Shown: positions 34,037 through 42,338 of the stretch, one piece after another
Numbering within the stretch: the stretch's first letter is position 1
Layout of the letters: every line of letters begins with the position of its first letter
Position numbers and translations under genes: made by a program
Notes under the pieces: model-generated
Told to the model about the DNA's origin: nothing
Seen by the model: only the letters and a program-made list of their open reading frames with translations
The model's database searches: none
Assembly: GCF_003258595.1 (NCBI RefSeq)
Contig: NZ_QHHQ01000011.1
Coordinates: forward strand, 1 to 64,000
Source of the DNA: Acuticoccus sediminis
GTDB taxonomy: Bacteria; Pseudomonadota; Alphaproteobacteria; Rhizobiales; Amorphaceae
Direction of reading: 5' to 3'
Length of the DNA stretch: 64,000 nt

Positions 34037-34660
34037 GTGGCAGTGGACACGCGCTTCGGGCTCGGCTTCTGCGCCGAGTTAGAGGAGGCGCCGCTCGACG
34101 CCTGTTATCCCGAAGGGTCCGCCTTCCTGGACGGAGGCGATCCCGCCCTCGAGCGCGGCATCGCCTTGCTCGGCCAGCCGCTCATCCATCAGGAGCAGAC
34201 GATCGGCATCCTCTATCTCGAATCGGCTCCCGGGCGGACGGTTTTCACGCGCCAGTGCGTGTCGCTGATGTCCATGCCGGCCTTGCGGGCCACGGTCTCG
34301 TTCGAGTGCGCGCTGCTCGTCGAGGCGCTGCGCGAGACCAACAGCTGGATGGTGAGGGGTCAGCGGATCGGGCGCATGGGAAGTCATCGCTGGAACACCC
34401 GCACGCTGCTCTCGCGAGGATCGCGCGAGTGCTACCGGATTCTGGATCTCGACCTCAACGTCAACCCGGTCCCTTTCGAGGCATTCAGGGGCCGCATCCA
34501 TCCGGACGATCTCGCCATGGTCACGCGCGGGATCGAAGGGGCGGTGCGGTCTCGATCACCTTTCAGCCAGCGGAGTACAGGGTCGTCCACAGGGACGGCA
34601 CCGTCCTCCACGTCCTCGCCGTGGGGGGTCGATATCGGCCCCTCGGGCGACCAACGCGCC
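34037..34660 (+). pseudogene. GAF-PAS fragment of a sensor kinase, frameshifted
   Basis: The frame from 34037 reads the end of a GAF domain (PLIHQEQTIGILYLESA-PG, VFT, then a degraded LL-SQAAI-type helix). A PAS domain start follows (HRWNTRTLLSRGSRECYRILDLDLN, FRGRIHPDDLAMV). Near 34540 the match moves to another frame (EYRVVHRDGTVLHVLAVGG), the next piece of the same PAS domain. Such GAF-PAS blocks occur in large ATPase/histidine kinase proteins. No kinase core follows. Truncation at both ends plus a frameshift make it a relic. Confidence 0.65.
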
Positions 34661-34695
34661 GCGACCACGTGCCCCTTCGTTACATCTCTTCCAAA

Positions 34696-34715
34696 CGACC
34701 GCCCCCGGGCGGTCG
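34696..34715. repeat. Perfect 20-bp inverted repeat upstream of an RTX gene
   Basis: CGACCGCCC, two bases, then GGGCGGTCG. It could be a hairpin ending transcription of the relic upstream or an operator for the RTX gene 90 bases downstream. Confidence 0.5.
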
Positions 34716-34736
34716 AGGTCCAGTCGGGGTGACTGC

Positions 34737-34763
34737 TTGGCAAGCCGGTGCCGCTCGTATAAA
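34737..34763 (+). promoter_or_regulatory. Candidate promoter for the RTX gene
   Basis: TTGGCA (34737-34742) and TATAAA (34758-34763) are separated by 15 bases, slightly short for a sigma-70 type promoter. They lie 42 bases before the start codon in an AT-rich patch. Confidence 0.4.
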
Positions 34764-34804
34764 CATCAATCACTTATGGATAAATTAGCGGCAAGTGAGA
34801 GACT

Positions 34805-36631
34805 GTGAACTACTTCGACGATATTGTTAAATATTACACTGATTTCAAAGGATTTGACGTCGAATTCGGCGCGTACCTCCGCATCGGCCGCTCATTATAT
34901 AGTGAGTATAATTTTGATGCAAAAGACATTGATTGGACGACCATCTCCCGGGCCACGAACCCAGGCCTCGTTCTTTACGAAGGGGACACCGCAGATCTTT
35001 ACGTTGGCCTTTTCAATCTAACCGACAACACACCTATCGACGATTGGTGGTTCGACTCCTTCGCAGTCAATCGATCGGGCGAACAAACACTGCGTTTGGA
35101 GATTGCCGGAATTATTTCGAATTCCGCCACGTTGACGATGGCGTATTCGGCGGTTGGGTCGAGCGTTGATGATAAAGTTGAATCTCAAGTCACGAACGGA
35201 TATGATCTTCACGTTTTTGACGTCTCGGCTGACGATTCTTATTTCGGATACGGATCTTCCTTCGGCAGAGTGGACATTACAACCTACTACGAAACAGGAA
35301 TTTCCGGCGAAGATATTGATAACGACAACCCAACCGACAAACTCAATACGGTGAACGTCAAGGCCATCTTCGGAAATCCGAACCATGATGGCTTTGTCGG
35401 GCCCGATCCGGTTATCGAAATGACGGTTAAAGGGGCTTTCAACTATCTGGATCTTGCCGACGAAGCCTACCCTATAGGGTTTGAAAACGGCGCGCCGCAG
35501 GCGGTCGACGATGAAGTGGTCATCGAGGAGACGTCCCGTTTCGTCACTGTTGATGTGCTGGCAAACGACTCTGACCCGGACGGTGATCCATTGGCCGTCG
35601 CCGTTGAAACCACCGGGCTCTATGGCGAGGCTGTGCTACAAGATAACGGGACGATTCGTTACTACCCCGGCGCCGACTTCCCCGGTTATGACGCTTTCAT
35701 ATACGCGATTCGCGACGGCAATCTCGGCTACTCTGGCGCTACTGTAACGATCCTTTCACCTGCGTACGCCTCTGGCGGTGGCGGATCGGACGGTGACGAC
35801 GTCATCACCCTGAACGACGCCCCGAACTACATCGACGCCGGTGCCGGCAACGACGTGGTGGAGGCCTACGGTGGCAGTGACACGATTGTCGGCGGCGCCG
35901 GCAACGATTCAATCTATGGAGGCGCCGATGCGGACGACTTGTACGGTGGCGACGGCAGCGACCTGCTGGCCGGCCGCCGCGGCAACGATGTCCTGACAGG
36001 CGGCGCCCACGACGATCGCCTCTATGGGGCGGAGGGCAACGATACCCTGTCCGGCGAAGCGGGCAACGATACAATCGGGGGGCAGCTTGGCGACGACGAC
36101 CTGTCCGGCGGCGACGGGCGTGACATCCTCTTTGGCGGGGGTGGCCATGACCGGATGGGCGGCGACGCTGGCAACGACCGCCTGACTGGCCGCCGCGGCA
36201 ACGACGATATGGCGGGAGGTCGCGGCAACGACGGCCTGTTTGGTGGCGGCGGCAACGACACGATGACCGGTGGCGACGGAGCAGACACCCTCGCCGGCCA
36301 AGATGGGAACGACGCGATTTTCGGCGGCAACGGGGCCGATATCCTCGCCGGGAACGAGGGCAACGACACCCTCATCGGTGGCGCGGGCGTCGACACTGTC
36401 ACCGGCAACGAGGGTGCCGACCTCTTCGTCCTCTCCAAGGGCACCGGCTACGACCTGATCGAAGATTTCCTCGTCGGCACCGATCGTTTCGGCCTGCAAG
36501 ACGGCCTGACCTTCGCAGACCTGAACATCACTGTTGACGGTATCCGCGCCGGCAGCGATGTACTGGCCGTAGTGTCCGATTTCGATACTGCGGATCTTTC
36601 CGCCTCAGATTTCGTGGCTTTTGCCTCTTGA
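34805..36631 (+). CDS. RTX protein with cadherin-like (VCBS/Ig-type) domain (608 aa)
   Basis: The GTG start at 34805 has no strong ribosome binding site. Residues 1-225 are an unrecognised, beta-rich domain (WTTISRATNPGLVLYEGDT, aromatic and Asp rich). About 228-320 is a cadherin-like module (NGAPQAVDDEVVIEE, VDVLANDSDPDGDPL, FIYAIRDGN). About 330-545 holds many GGxGxDxLxG calcium repeats. The end has a type I secretion tail (DFDTADLSASDFVAF). There is no signal peptide. The N-terminal part is much more AT-rich than the repeat part. The role could be adhesion or a calcium-dependent surface matrix; no enzyme motif is visible. Confidence 0.85.
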   Translation: MNYFDDIVKYYTDFKGFDVEFGAYLRIGRSLYSEYNFDAKDIDWTTISRATNPGLVLYEGDTADLYVGLFNLTDNTPIDDWWFDSFAVNRSGEQTLRLEIAGIISNSATLTMAYSAVGSSVDDKVESQVTNGYDLHVFDVSADDSYFGYGSSFGRVDITTYYETGISGEDIDNDNPTDKLNTVNVKAIFGNPNHDGFVGPDPVIEMTVKGAFNYLDLADEAYPIGFENGAPQAVDDEVVIEETSRFVTVDVLANDSDPDGDPLAVAVETTGLYGEAVLQDNGTIRYYPGADFPGYDAFIYAIRDGNLGYSGATVTILSPAYASGGGGSDGDDVITLNDAPNYIDAGAGNDVVEAYGGSDTIVGGAGNDSIYGGADADDLYGGDGSDLLAGRRGNDVLTGGAHDDRLYGAEGNDTLSGEAGNDTIGGQLGDDDLSGGDGRDILFGGGGHDRMGGDAGNDRLTGRRGNDDMAGGRGNDGLFGGGGNDTMTGGDGADTLAGQDGNDAIFGGNGADILAGNEGNDTLIGGAGVDTVTGNEGADLFVLSKGTGYDLIEDFLVGTDRFGLQDGLTFADLNITVDGIRAGSDVLAVVSDFDTADLSASDFVAFAS

Positions 36632-37875
36632 ATAGCTCAGGAGTGCCAGCGTTCGAGAGCCGGAAGGATATATCGCTGCTAATATAGTCTTCCTCAATCT
36701 CATATATCCCGGGAAGGCCTATAGGGTGTGCTTCTGGTCCTGATCGCTAACATAGTGTCCGCGATGACGTGGATGTGCCGTGCTTTTCGCTCGATGGCGT
36801 CAGGGCCGGCCGAGCACCCGTAGAGGTATCCACGGGTGGCGGCAGCCGTGTCGTAGACGACGGCGACGTTGCCTGCACCTCCAACTCGTGGAGTTCGAGT
36901 ACCCTGGCATGGCTTGCGAGAAGCGCGGCGATGTTCCGGCTTCGGAGGGAGTGCGGCGAACGCTTCGAAGAATGCGAAGATCACCGGAACTCCGCGCCGA
37001 TTCCTCCCGGCGTATCGCATTCGCCATCAACGCGCGTTCTTCGAGGTGTTCACCTCGTTGGTGGAGCGCGTCAGCCGCGTCAAGGCTTTCCGCACGCAGG
37101 CGTTGCCCGGGCCCGCCAGCATGCCGACCGGCGCGATCGTTTGCGTGCCGAATACCATCGCCGCAATCACCTGCACGCATCTGTTCCGCTCGGAATGCCT
37201 TCTTAGTGGGTCATATCCGTATACTGGTTCCATAATTCTCATTATGCGCCCAGCGCATGTAGGGGGCACGGCATCAATTTCCGTGTGCGGCACGCGAACT
37301 ATACCATCGAGTTAGCGGGCGGAGGATGCGCGTAGATGCCTCCGGCCGTTGTCACGTGAGGATGACCGCTCGACCGTCGCACCAAACGCCTGGACTGGTC
37401 CGCATGACATCTCGGCGACGTACGCCACCCGTTGAAATTGCAGAAAGCAACGCGCCCAAGGGCCCGGACGCAGCCTGGGACGCTCCGCTTGGCGACCCCC
37501 GCCGGGATCGTGCCGGAGGGCACTGCCCCCGCGCTGCTGCCTCCAAGGACAGCGGCGGTGGATAGGTCGTAGAGTGAACCCTGCGGGCGGAACCTTTTGC
37601 GGCCGTTCGGCGCGACAGAAGTGCCCTTTCGGCGATCGTCGGCACCGACCAAGCCACTGGGTCCAACTTGTTGTGCTTCGCGATCGAAAGCGCTCCTTTG
37701 CTGCGCAAATGACTCCGACGGAAAAGACCACATGAAAATCGCCGGCGTCTCGATCGGCCTCCACCTATCCGGAATCATGCTGCCGGTGGTGGTCTAGTCG
37801 TCCATTCCGGCGGCCTTTATCCGGATTGTCTGTCGGGGCACGTGTCCGACAGACCGGCCACCAGCCGCGCGCAGC
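36632..37875. other. 1.2-kb region without an intact gene
   Basis: All frames are short or overlap on both strands. One short segment resembles histidinol dehydrogenase (listed separately). The rest shows no gene I can support. The region separates the accessory half from the catabolic half of the window. Confidence 0.45.
37084..37176 (-). pseudogene. Histidinol dehydrogenase-family remnant
   Basis: The minus-strand frame reads QVIAAMVFGTQTIAPVGMLA, then GPGNACVRKAL, which closely follows the conserved HisD-family core ([28 protein letters not shown]). The alanine/glycine order and the GPGNA motif fit. No further blocks join on cleanly in the same frame, so only about 30 codons are recognisable. 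HisD-like enzymes also include sulfopropanediol dehydrogenases of marine bacteria. Confidence 0.55.
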
Positions 37876-38577
37876 TCAGGCAATCCTCGCAGCCCCAGCG
37901 GGCTCGGTATCGCCGACGTCCTCGGCCGAGAGCGACGTCCGCGTCGCCGCCATGGCGTTTGCGACATGCGTCTCGGCCAGCACTCGCGCCCGGACCGGAT
38001 CGCGCGCCAGAATGGCGTCGGCGATCTCGGCCAGCTCGGCCACCATCAACGCGCTGCGCCCGGGCGTCGACAACGACGTCCCGCGCAGCAGGCGGATGCG
38101 TCCGTGCATGTTGGACAGGACCCCCGCCAGAAACGCATTGCCCGAACCGCGCGCCATGATCGAGTAGAATGCGTTCTTGGCATCGATCAGCGGCCGACCT
38201 CCGCCGGCGTCGAGCGCCGCGTGCAGGTCGCCGACAATTGTCTTGAGACGGGCGCGCTCGTCCTCGGTGGCATGAAGCGTGAACTCCGCCGCGGCGAGGC
38301 CCTCCAGCTCCTTACGCACGGCGTAGATCTCGAGCGCATCGTCCAGGCTAAGCCGCGTGACGCACATGCCGCCAACGGGCAATGAAACAGCCAGCCCATC
38401 CGATTCGAGGCGGCGCAGCGCCTCGCGCACCAGCGGGCGACTGACCCCAAACGATTCACAGAGCTCGCGCTCGATCAGTCGGGCGCCGGGCGGCAGATCC
38501 CCGGTCTCTATCGCGGCTCGGAGGTGCTGCTCCACCTGCTCGCGAACCGGTGCGGCGATGCGCTGAATCTTGTTCAT
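37876..38577 (-). CDS. GntR-family regulator, FCD (FadR) subgroup (233 aa)
   Basis: A winged helix-turn-helix lies at about 10-75 (LRAAIETGDLPPGARLIERELCESFGVSRPLVREALRRLESDGL). An all-helical FCD ligand domain follows (about 85-215), with acidic/histidine metal-site positions such as H near the C-terminus (AETHVANAM). It is divergent from an ABC transporter operon, with a candidate operator between. FCD regulators typically sense small carboxylic acids that the neighbouring genes transport or degrade. Confidence 0.93.
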   Translation of the reverse strand: MNKIQRIAAPVREQVEQHLRAAIETGDLPPGARLIERELCESFGVSRPLVREALRRLESDGLAVSLPVGGMCVTRLSLDDALEIYAVRKELEGLAAAEFTLHATEDERARLKTIVGDLHAALDAGGGRPLIDAKNAFYSIMARGSGNAFLAGVLSNMHGRIRLLRGTSLSTPGRSALMVAELAEIADAILARDPVRARVLAETHVANAMAATRTSLSAEDVGDTEPAGAARIA

Positions 38578-38631
38578 GCGGCGTTTTCTCCCCTTGCCCG
38601 ACTCATAGCGCGATTGTCCCCTCGTGTCATG

Positions 38632-38642
38632 TTGTCAGACAG
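38632..38642. promoter_or_regulatory. Candidate GntR/FCD operator
   Basis: TTGTCAGACAG is an 11-base near-palindrome (TTGTC-A-GACAA with one mismatch), a common FCD-subgroup site type. It lies 55 bases before the GntR start and 64 bases before the permease start. Confidence 0.5.
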
Positions 38643-38705
38643 TATGGTTGACATGCTGTAAGTCGAGGATACGCTAGTGACACGCTCAGAATTTCCGGAC
38701 GCTCG

Positions 38706-39506
38706 ATGACCGACGTGGCACAGCCCAACCTCACCGAACCGGCCCGCACTGCCCGCAAACGGCCGACCATGGGACGCGACACGCTTGTGCGCATCGGGAC
38801 CGCCGTCCTCATCCTCGGCCTGTGGGAAATCTTCGGCCGCCAGGCGAACCCGCTCCTCGTCGCGGTGCCGAGCCAGGTCCTCGTCGCGACGTGGGAGCTC
38901 GCCGTCACGGGTGAACTCTTCTCGGCGACGGGCGAGAGCATGCTGGCCTTCGCGGTCGGGTTCGCCATCGCCGCCGCCGTGGGCATGCTGATCGGCGTCA
39001 TCATGGGCGTGAACCGCACGGCCGAGGTCGCGCTCGACCCCTACATCAACGCGCTCTACTCGATGCCGCTGATCGCCCTGGTGCCGATCCTGATGCTCTG
39101 GGTCGGCATCGGCTTTACCGCCAAGGTCATCATCATCGCGCTCTTCGCGGTGTTCCCGGTGATCATCAACACGCTGGCCGGCGTGCGGAACGTCGAAAAG
39201 AGCTATCTCGACATCGGCAAGGCGTTCGGCGCCGGCCCGTGGATGAGCTTCAGTCGCATCGTCCTGCCGTCGGCGACGCCGTACATCGCGTCCGGCATGC
39301 GCCTCGCCGTCTCCCGCGGCATCATCGCGATGATCGTCGCGGAGTTCCTGACGTCCATTGCCGGCCTCGGCGGGCTGATCATCAACTACACCAACCAGTT
39401 CGAGACGGCGAAGGCCTTCGTGCCGGTGTTCGTCCTCGCCATCATCGGGAACGTGCTGACCGCCGTCGTGCGGATCGTCGAGGACCGCCTCGGTGCCTGG
39501 CGCTGA
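38706..39506 (+). CDS. ABC transporter permease, SsuC/TauC type (266 aa)
   Basis: Six predicted membrane helices begin at about 33 (IGTAVLILGLWEIF). The permease core has the cytoplasmic EAA loop (FGAGPWMSFSRIVLPSATPYI). It belongs to the family importing sulfonates, taurine, nitrate or pyrimidine/thiamine precursors. It is the first gene of an operon with a binding protein and an ATPase, so the complete importer is encoded. Confidence 0.93.
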   Translation: MTDVAQPNLTEPARTARKRPTMGRDTLVRIGTAVLILGLWEIFGRQANPLLVAVPSQVLVATWELAVTGELFSATGESMLAFAVGFAIAAAVGMLIGVIMGVNRTAEVALDPYINALYSMPLIALVPILMLWVGIGFTAKVIIIALFAVFPVIINTLAGVRNVEKSYLDIGKAFGAGPWMSFSRIVLPSATPYIASGMRLAVSRGIIAMIVAEFLTSIAGLGGLIINYTNQFETAKAFVPVFVLAIIGNVLTAVVRIVEDRLGAWR

Positions 39507-39552
39507 CCCCTGCTCGCCCCTGCTTCGCATCCCATACCGAGGAAGACGACTG

Positions 39553-40554
39553 ATGAAGACCAAAGGCACACTCGCGCGCATGGCGTTCGCCGCGGCCATC
39601 GCGACATTGGCCCTGAGCGCGCCGGCCGCCCGCGCCGCTGACCGCCTGTCGGTCGCCCTTCCGGCGAAGATGTTCGTCAGCCTCCCGGAGTTCGTCGCGC
39701 AGGACAAAGGCTTCTACGCCGACCAGGACCTCGAGGTTTCGTTCGACCACATCGCCGACTCCTCGATCCCCATCCGCAGCCTGATCTCCGGTTCGTCGGA
39801 CATCATCGAAGCCGGTATGGCCGAGACGCTCATCGCCATCGGCCGCGGAGCCGAGGCGCGCACCATCGGCGGCATCGCCACCGGCCTCCACTACGCGCTT
39901 TGGGTGCGGCCGGACGCGGGGATCGAGTCGATCGAGGACTTCGTCGGCAAGAACATCGCCGTCTCCAGCCCCGGCTCGCTGCCGCACGTCGTCATCCTCG
40001 CGCTGCTGCGTGACGCTGGCGTGCCGCAGGACGAGATCGACACCATCAACTGGGTCGCCGTGTCCGGCTCCAGCGCGCGGCGCAACGCGATCCTCGCGGG
40101 CACTGTCGACGCGACCGTCGCCTCCTACTCGCCCCAGGCCGACCGCGCCGAGGGGATCGACATGCTCTCCGTCGTCGGCGAGGCACTGCCGAACTACGTG
40201 ATGCTGCCGTGGGACGTGTCGGTCGAGAGCATCGAGGAGCGCCGCGACGTCCTCAAGCGCTTCGTCACCGCCGAGCTGCTGGCCACCCGTTTCATCTTCG
40301 AGAACGAGGCCGAGGCGCTCGAGATCGCCAAGGCGCACTTCGACTTCTCCGACGAAGACCTCGCCGCCTACTACGACTTCTACACCGGCGGCATCTGGAA
40401 CCCGAACGGCATCGTGAGCGACGAAGCCGCGACGTACATGCAGCAGCTGAACGTCGACGCCGGGATGCAGTCGAAGGTCTTGCCGGTCGAGGCCGTGCTC
40501 GACCAGTCGATCCTGATGGAAGTCCTGGACGAGCTCGGGCGGTTCGAGAACTGA
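39553..40554 (+). CDS. ABC transporter substrate-binding protein, SsuA/NMT1 type (333 aa)
   Basis: The start at 39553 is followed by a signal peptide (1-28, MAFAAAIATLALSAPAARAA). The mature protein has the NMT1/SsuA pattern: LPEFVAQDKGFYADQDLEVSF, GSSDIIEAGMAETLIAIGRG, VGKNIAVSSPGSLPHVVI. No lipobox is seen. It is periplasmic and delivers the ligand to the permease encoded upstream. The nature of the ligand is unknown. The downstream enzyme genes suggest an amide or amino acid derivative. Confidence 0.92.
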   Translation: MKTKGTLARMAFAAAIATLALSAPAARAADRLSVALPAKMFVSLPEFVAQDKGFYADQDLEVSFDHIADSSIPIRSLISGSSDIIEAGMAETLIAIGRGAEARTIGGIATGLHYALWVRPDAGIESIEDFVGKNIAVSSPGSLPHVVILALLRDAGVPQDEIDTINWVAVSGSSARRNAILAGTVDATVASYSPQADRAEGIDMLSVVGEALPNYVMLPWDVSVESIEERRDVLKRFVTAELLATRFIFENEAEALEIAKAHFDFSDEDLAAYYDFYTGGIWNPNGIVSDEAATYMQQLNVDAGMQSKVLPVEAVLDQSILMEVLDELGRFEN

Positions 40555-40571
40555 ACCGAACGATCTGACTG

Positions 40572-40594
40572 CCGCGGGCGATCTCGGCCCGCGG
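40572..40594 (+). terminator. Stem-loop after the binding-protein gene
   Basis: An 8-bp inverted repeat (CCGCGGGC/GCCCGCGG) with a 7-base loop starts 18 bases after the stop and is followed by TCCCCCC, with no T-run. It probably acts as an mRNA stabiliser or partial terminator inside the operon, as at 22949. Confidence 0.55.
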
Positions 40595-40641
40595 TCCCCC
40601 CTTGCGGCCGGAGGATGCCCGGCCCCGCGGAGTCGACTGAC

Positions 40642-41421
40642 ATGAAGACCCTCTCCATCTCCGGATTGTGCAAGACTTTCGTCGATCGCCAGGGGCGGAC
40701 AGTCGAGGCCCTGTCCGGCTTCAGCCTTGACGTCGCAGCGGGTGAGTTCATCACCATCGTCGGCCCGTCCGGTTGCGGCAAGACAACGATGCTGCGGATC
40801 GTCCAGGGCCTCGAGGAACGGTCGGCCGGCACCGTCACGATCGACGGGCGGGAGATACGCGGCCCCGGCCCGGAGCGCGGCTTCGTCTTCCAGCAGTACG
40901 GGCTCCTGCCGTGGCTGACGGCCGCTCGCAACATCGCCTTTGCGCTCGACGCACGCGGCGTGGCCCAGGCCGAACAGGCCGAGCGCATCCGCGTTGCGCT
41001 GGAGACCGTCGGTCTCTCCGCCTTCGCCGATCATTACCCGCGGCAAATGTCGGGCGGCATGCAGCAGCGCGTCGGCATCGCCCGCGCCCTTGCCGTCGAC
41101 CCGGACATCCTCCTCCTCGACGAACCATTCGGCGCGCTCGACGCCCTGACGCGCGAAATCCTCCAGAACGAGATGCTCGCCCTGTCAGAGCGGATGCAGA
41201 AGACGATCATGTTCGTCACGCACTCGATAGACGAGGCGATCATGCTCGCAGACCGAGTGGTCGTGATGTCGGCGCGGCCGGGACGGATCGCGACGATCAT
41301 CGACATCGACATTCCACGCCCCCGCGCGGGCCGTGGCGAGGAGATCCGCGAGAGCGCGGCCTTCACCCACTACCGCCGACAGCTCTGGGATCACCTGATG
41401 GCGCGCGAGGTCGCCGCATGA
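40642..41421 (+). CDS. ABC transporter ATP-binding protein, SsuB/TauB type (259 aa)
   Basis: ATG 40642 is preferred, with GCGGAG nine bases upstream; ATG 40615 directly abuts GGAGG and is badly spaced. It has Walker A GPSGCGKTT, Q-loop FQQYGLLPWLTA, signature MSGGMQQR, Walker B ILLLDEPFGALD and H-loop THSIDEA. It energises the permease. Its stop overlaps the hydrolase start (ATGA). Confidence 0.93.
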   Translation: MKTLSISGLCKTFVDRQGRTVEALSGFSLDVAAGEFITIVGPSGCGKTTMLRIVQGLEERSAGTVTIDGREIRGPGPERGFVFQQYGLLPWLTAARNIAFALDARGVAQAEQAERIRVALETVGLSAFADHYPRQMSGGMQQRVGIARALAVDPDILLLDEPFGALDALTREILQNEMLALSERMQKTIMFVTHSIDEAIMLADRVVVMSARPGRIATIIDIDIPRPRAGRGEEIRESAAFTHYRRQLWDHLMAREVAA

Positions 41422-42251
41422 GCGCGCGCGACCACGAGTGGCAGTACAACCCGCGTGTCACAACCCCGGACTCGGCCCGTTACCGTGAGCGCGCCGAGGC
41501 CGAAAGCGCGGCGACCCGCGAGCGCCTCGCCTTCGCGGGCGACATCGCCTATGGCGAGCGCCCCGAGAGCACACTCGACCTGTTCCCCGGCACGCCCGGC
41601 GGCCCGGCGCACCTCTTCCTGCACGGCGGCTACTGGCGCGGGCGCGACAAGCGGGACTTCAGCTTCGTCGCCGCGCCGCTGGTCGAGATCGGAACCACGG
41701 TCCTCGTCGCCAACTACCAGCTCTGTCCCGCTGCCACGCTGCGCGAAATTATAGCTCAGACGGCCGATCTCCTCGCCGCGCTCCCAGGCCTCGCCGGGCG
41801 GCACGGGTTCGACGCCAGCCGTGTCATCGCCTCTGGCCACAGCGCGGGCGCGCATCTCCTCGCCGCGGCGATGAGCGCGCCCGAGCACCGCGCCCGCACC
41901 GCCGGCTCCGTCCGAAGCCTCGTTCTGGTCAGCGGTATCTTCGATCTGACGCCGGTCCCCGCCATCTCGGTGAACGAGGAGATCCGACTCGATCCCGGCG
42001 ACGTCGCCGCCCTCAGCCCTATGGCGATGGACCCGCCCGAGGGCGTGGCGATGGACATCGTCGTCGGCGGTGCGGAAAGCCCCGGCTGGATCGCCCAGTC
42101 CGCCCTCTACGCGGAAAAGTGCCAGCTCGCCGGGGTAGAGGCGGACTTCCTCGTCGCCCCGTGCGAAAATCACTCTTCGATCATGGAGACGTACGCGGAT
42201 GCGGCGTCACCTCTCTTCGCGCGCCTCTCGGCGCTTCCCGGCTTCGCCTGA
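41418..42251 (+). CDS. Alpha/beta hydrolase, kynurenine formamidase-like (277 aa)
   Basis: HGGYW (69-73) forms the oxyanion hole and GHSAG (140-144) holds nucleophile Ser142. An Asp in GIFDL (about 178) and a His in ENHSS (about 251) complete the triad. The opening DHEWQYNPR resembles bacterial and animal kynurenine formamidases (KynB-unrelated, serine type) and related N-formyl or carbamate hydrolases. It is translationally coupled to the transporter ATPase and so probably acts on the imported compound. No tryptophan-pathway genes are here, so N-formylkynurenine is only one candidate. Confidence 0.85.
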   Translation: MSARDHEWQYNPRVTTPDSARYRERAEAESAATRERLAFAGDIAYGERPESTLDLFPGTPGGPAHLFLHGGYWRGRDKRDFSFVAAPLVEIGTTVLVANYQLCPAATLREIIAQTADLLAALPGLAGRHGFDASRVIASGHSAGAHLLAAAMSAPEHRARTAGSVRSLVLVSGIFDLTPVPAISVNEEIRLDPGDVAALSPMAMDPPEGVAMDIVVGGAESPGWIAQSALYAEKCQLAGVEADFLVAPCENHSSIMETYADAASPLFARLSALPGFA

Positions 42252-42338
42252 ACGGACCTCACCAACGAACGAGCACGCATATCTCCAGGCGGCCGGACGC
42301 AGAATCGGGTGGATCGTGCGCAGACGGAATTTCTACCC

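Noticed and set aside
37299-37778. Minus-strand frames of about 150 residues in the gene-free stretch
   Set aside because: Overlapping frames with no conserved pattern and no start context.
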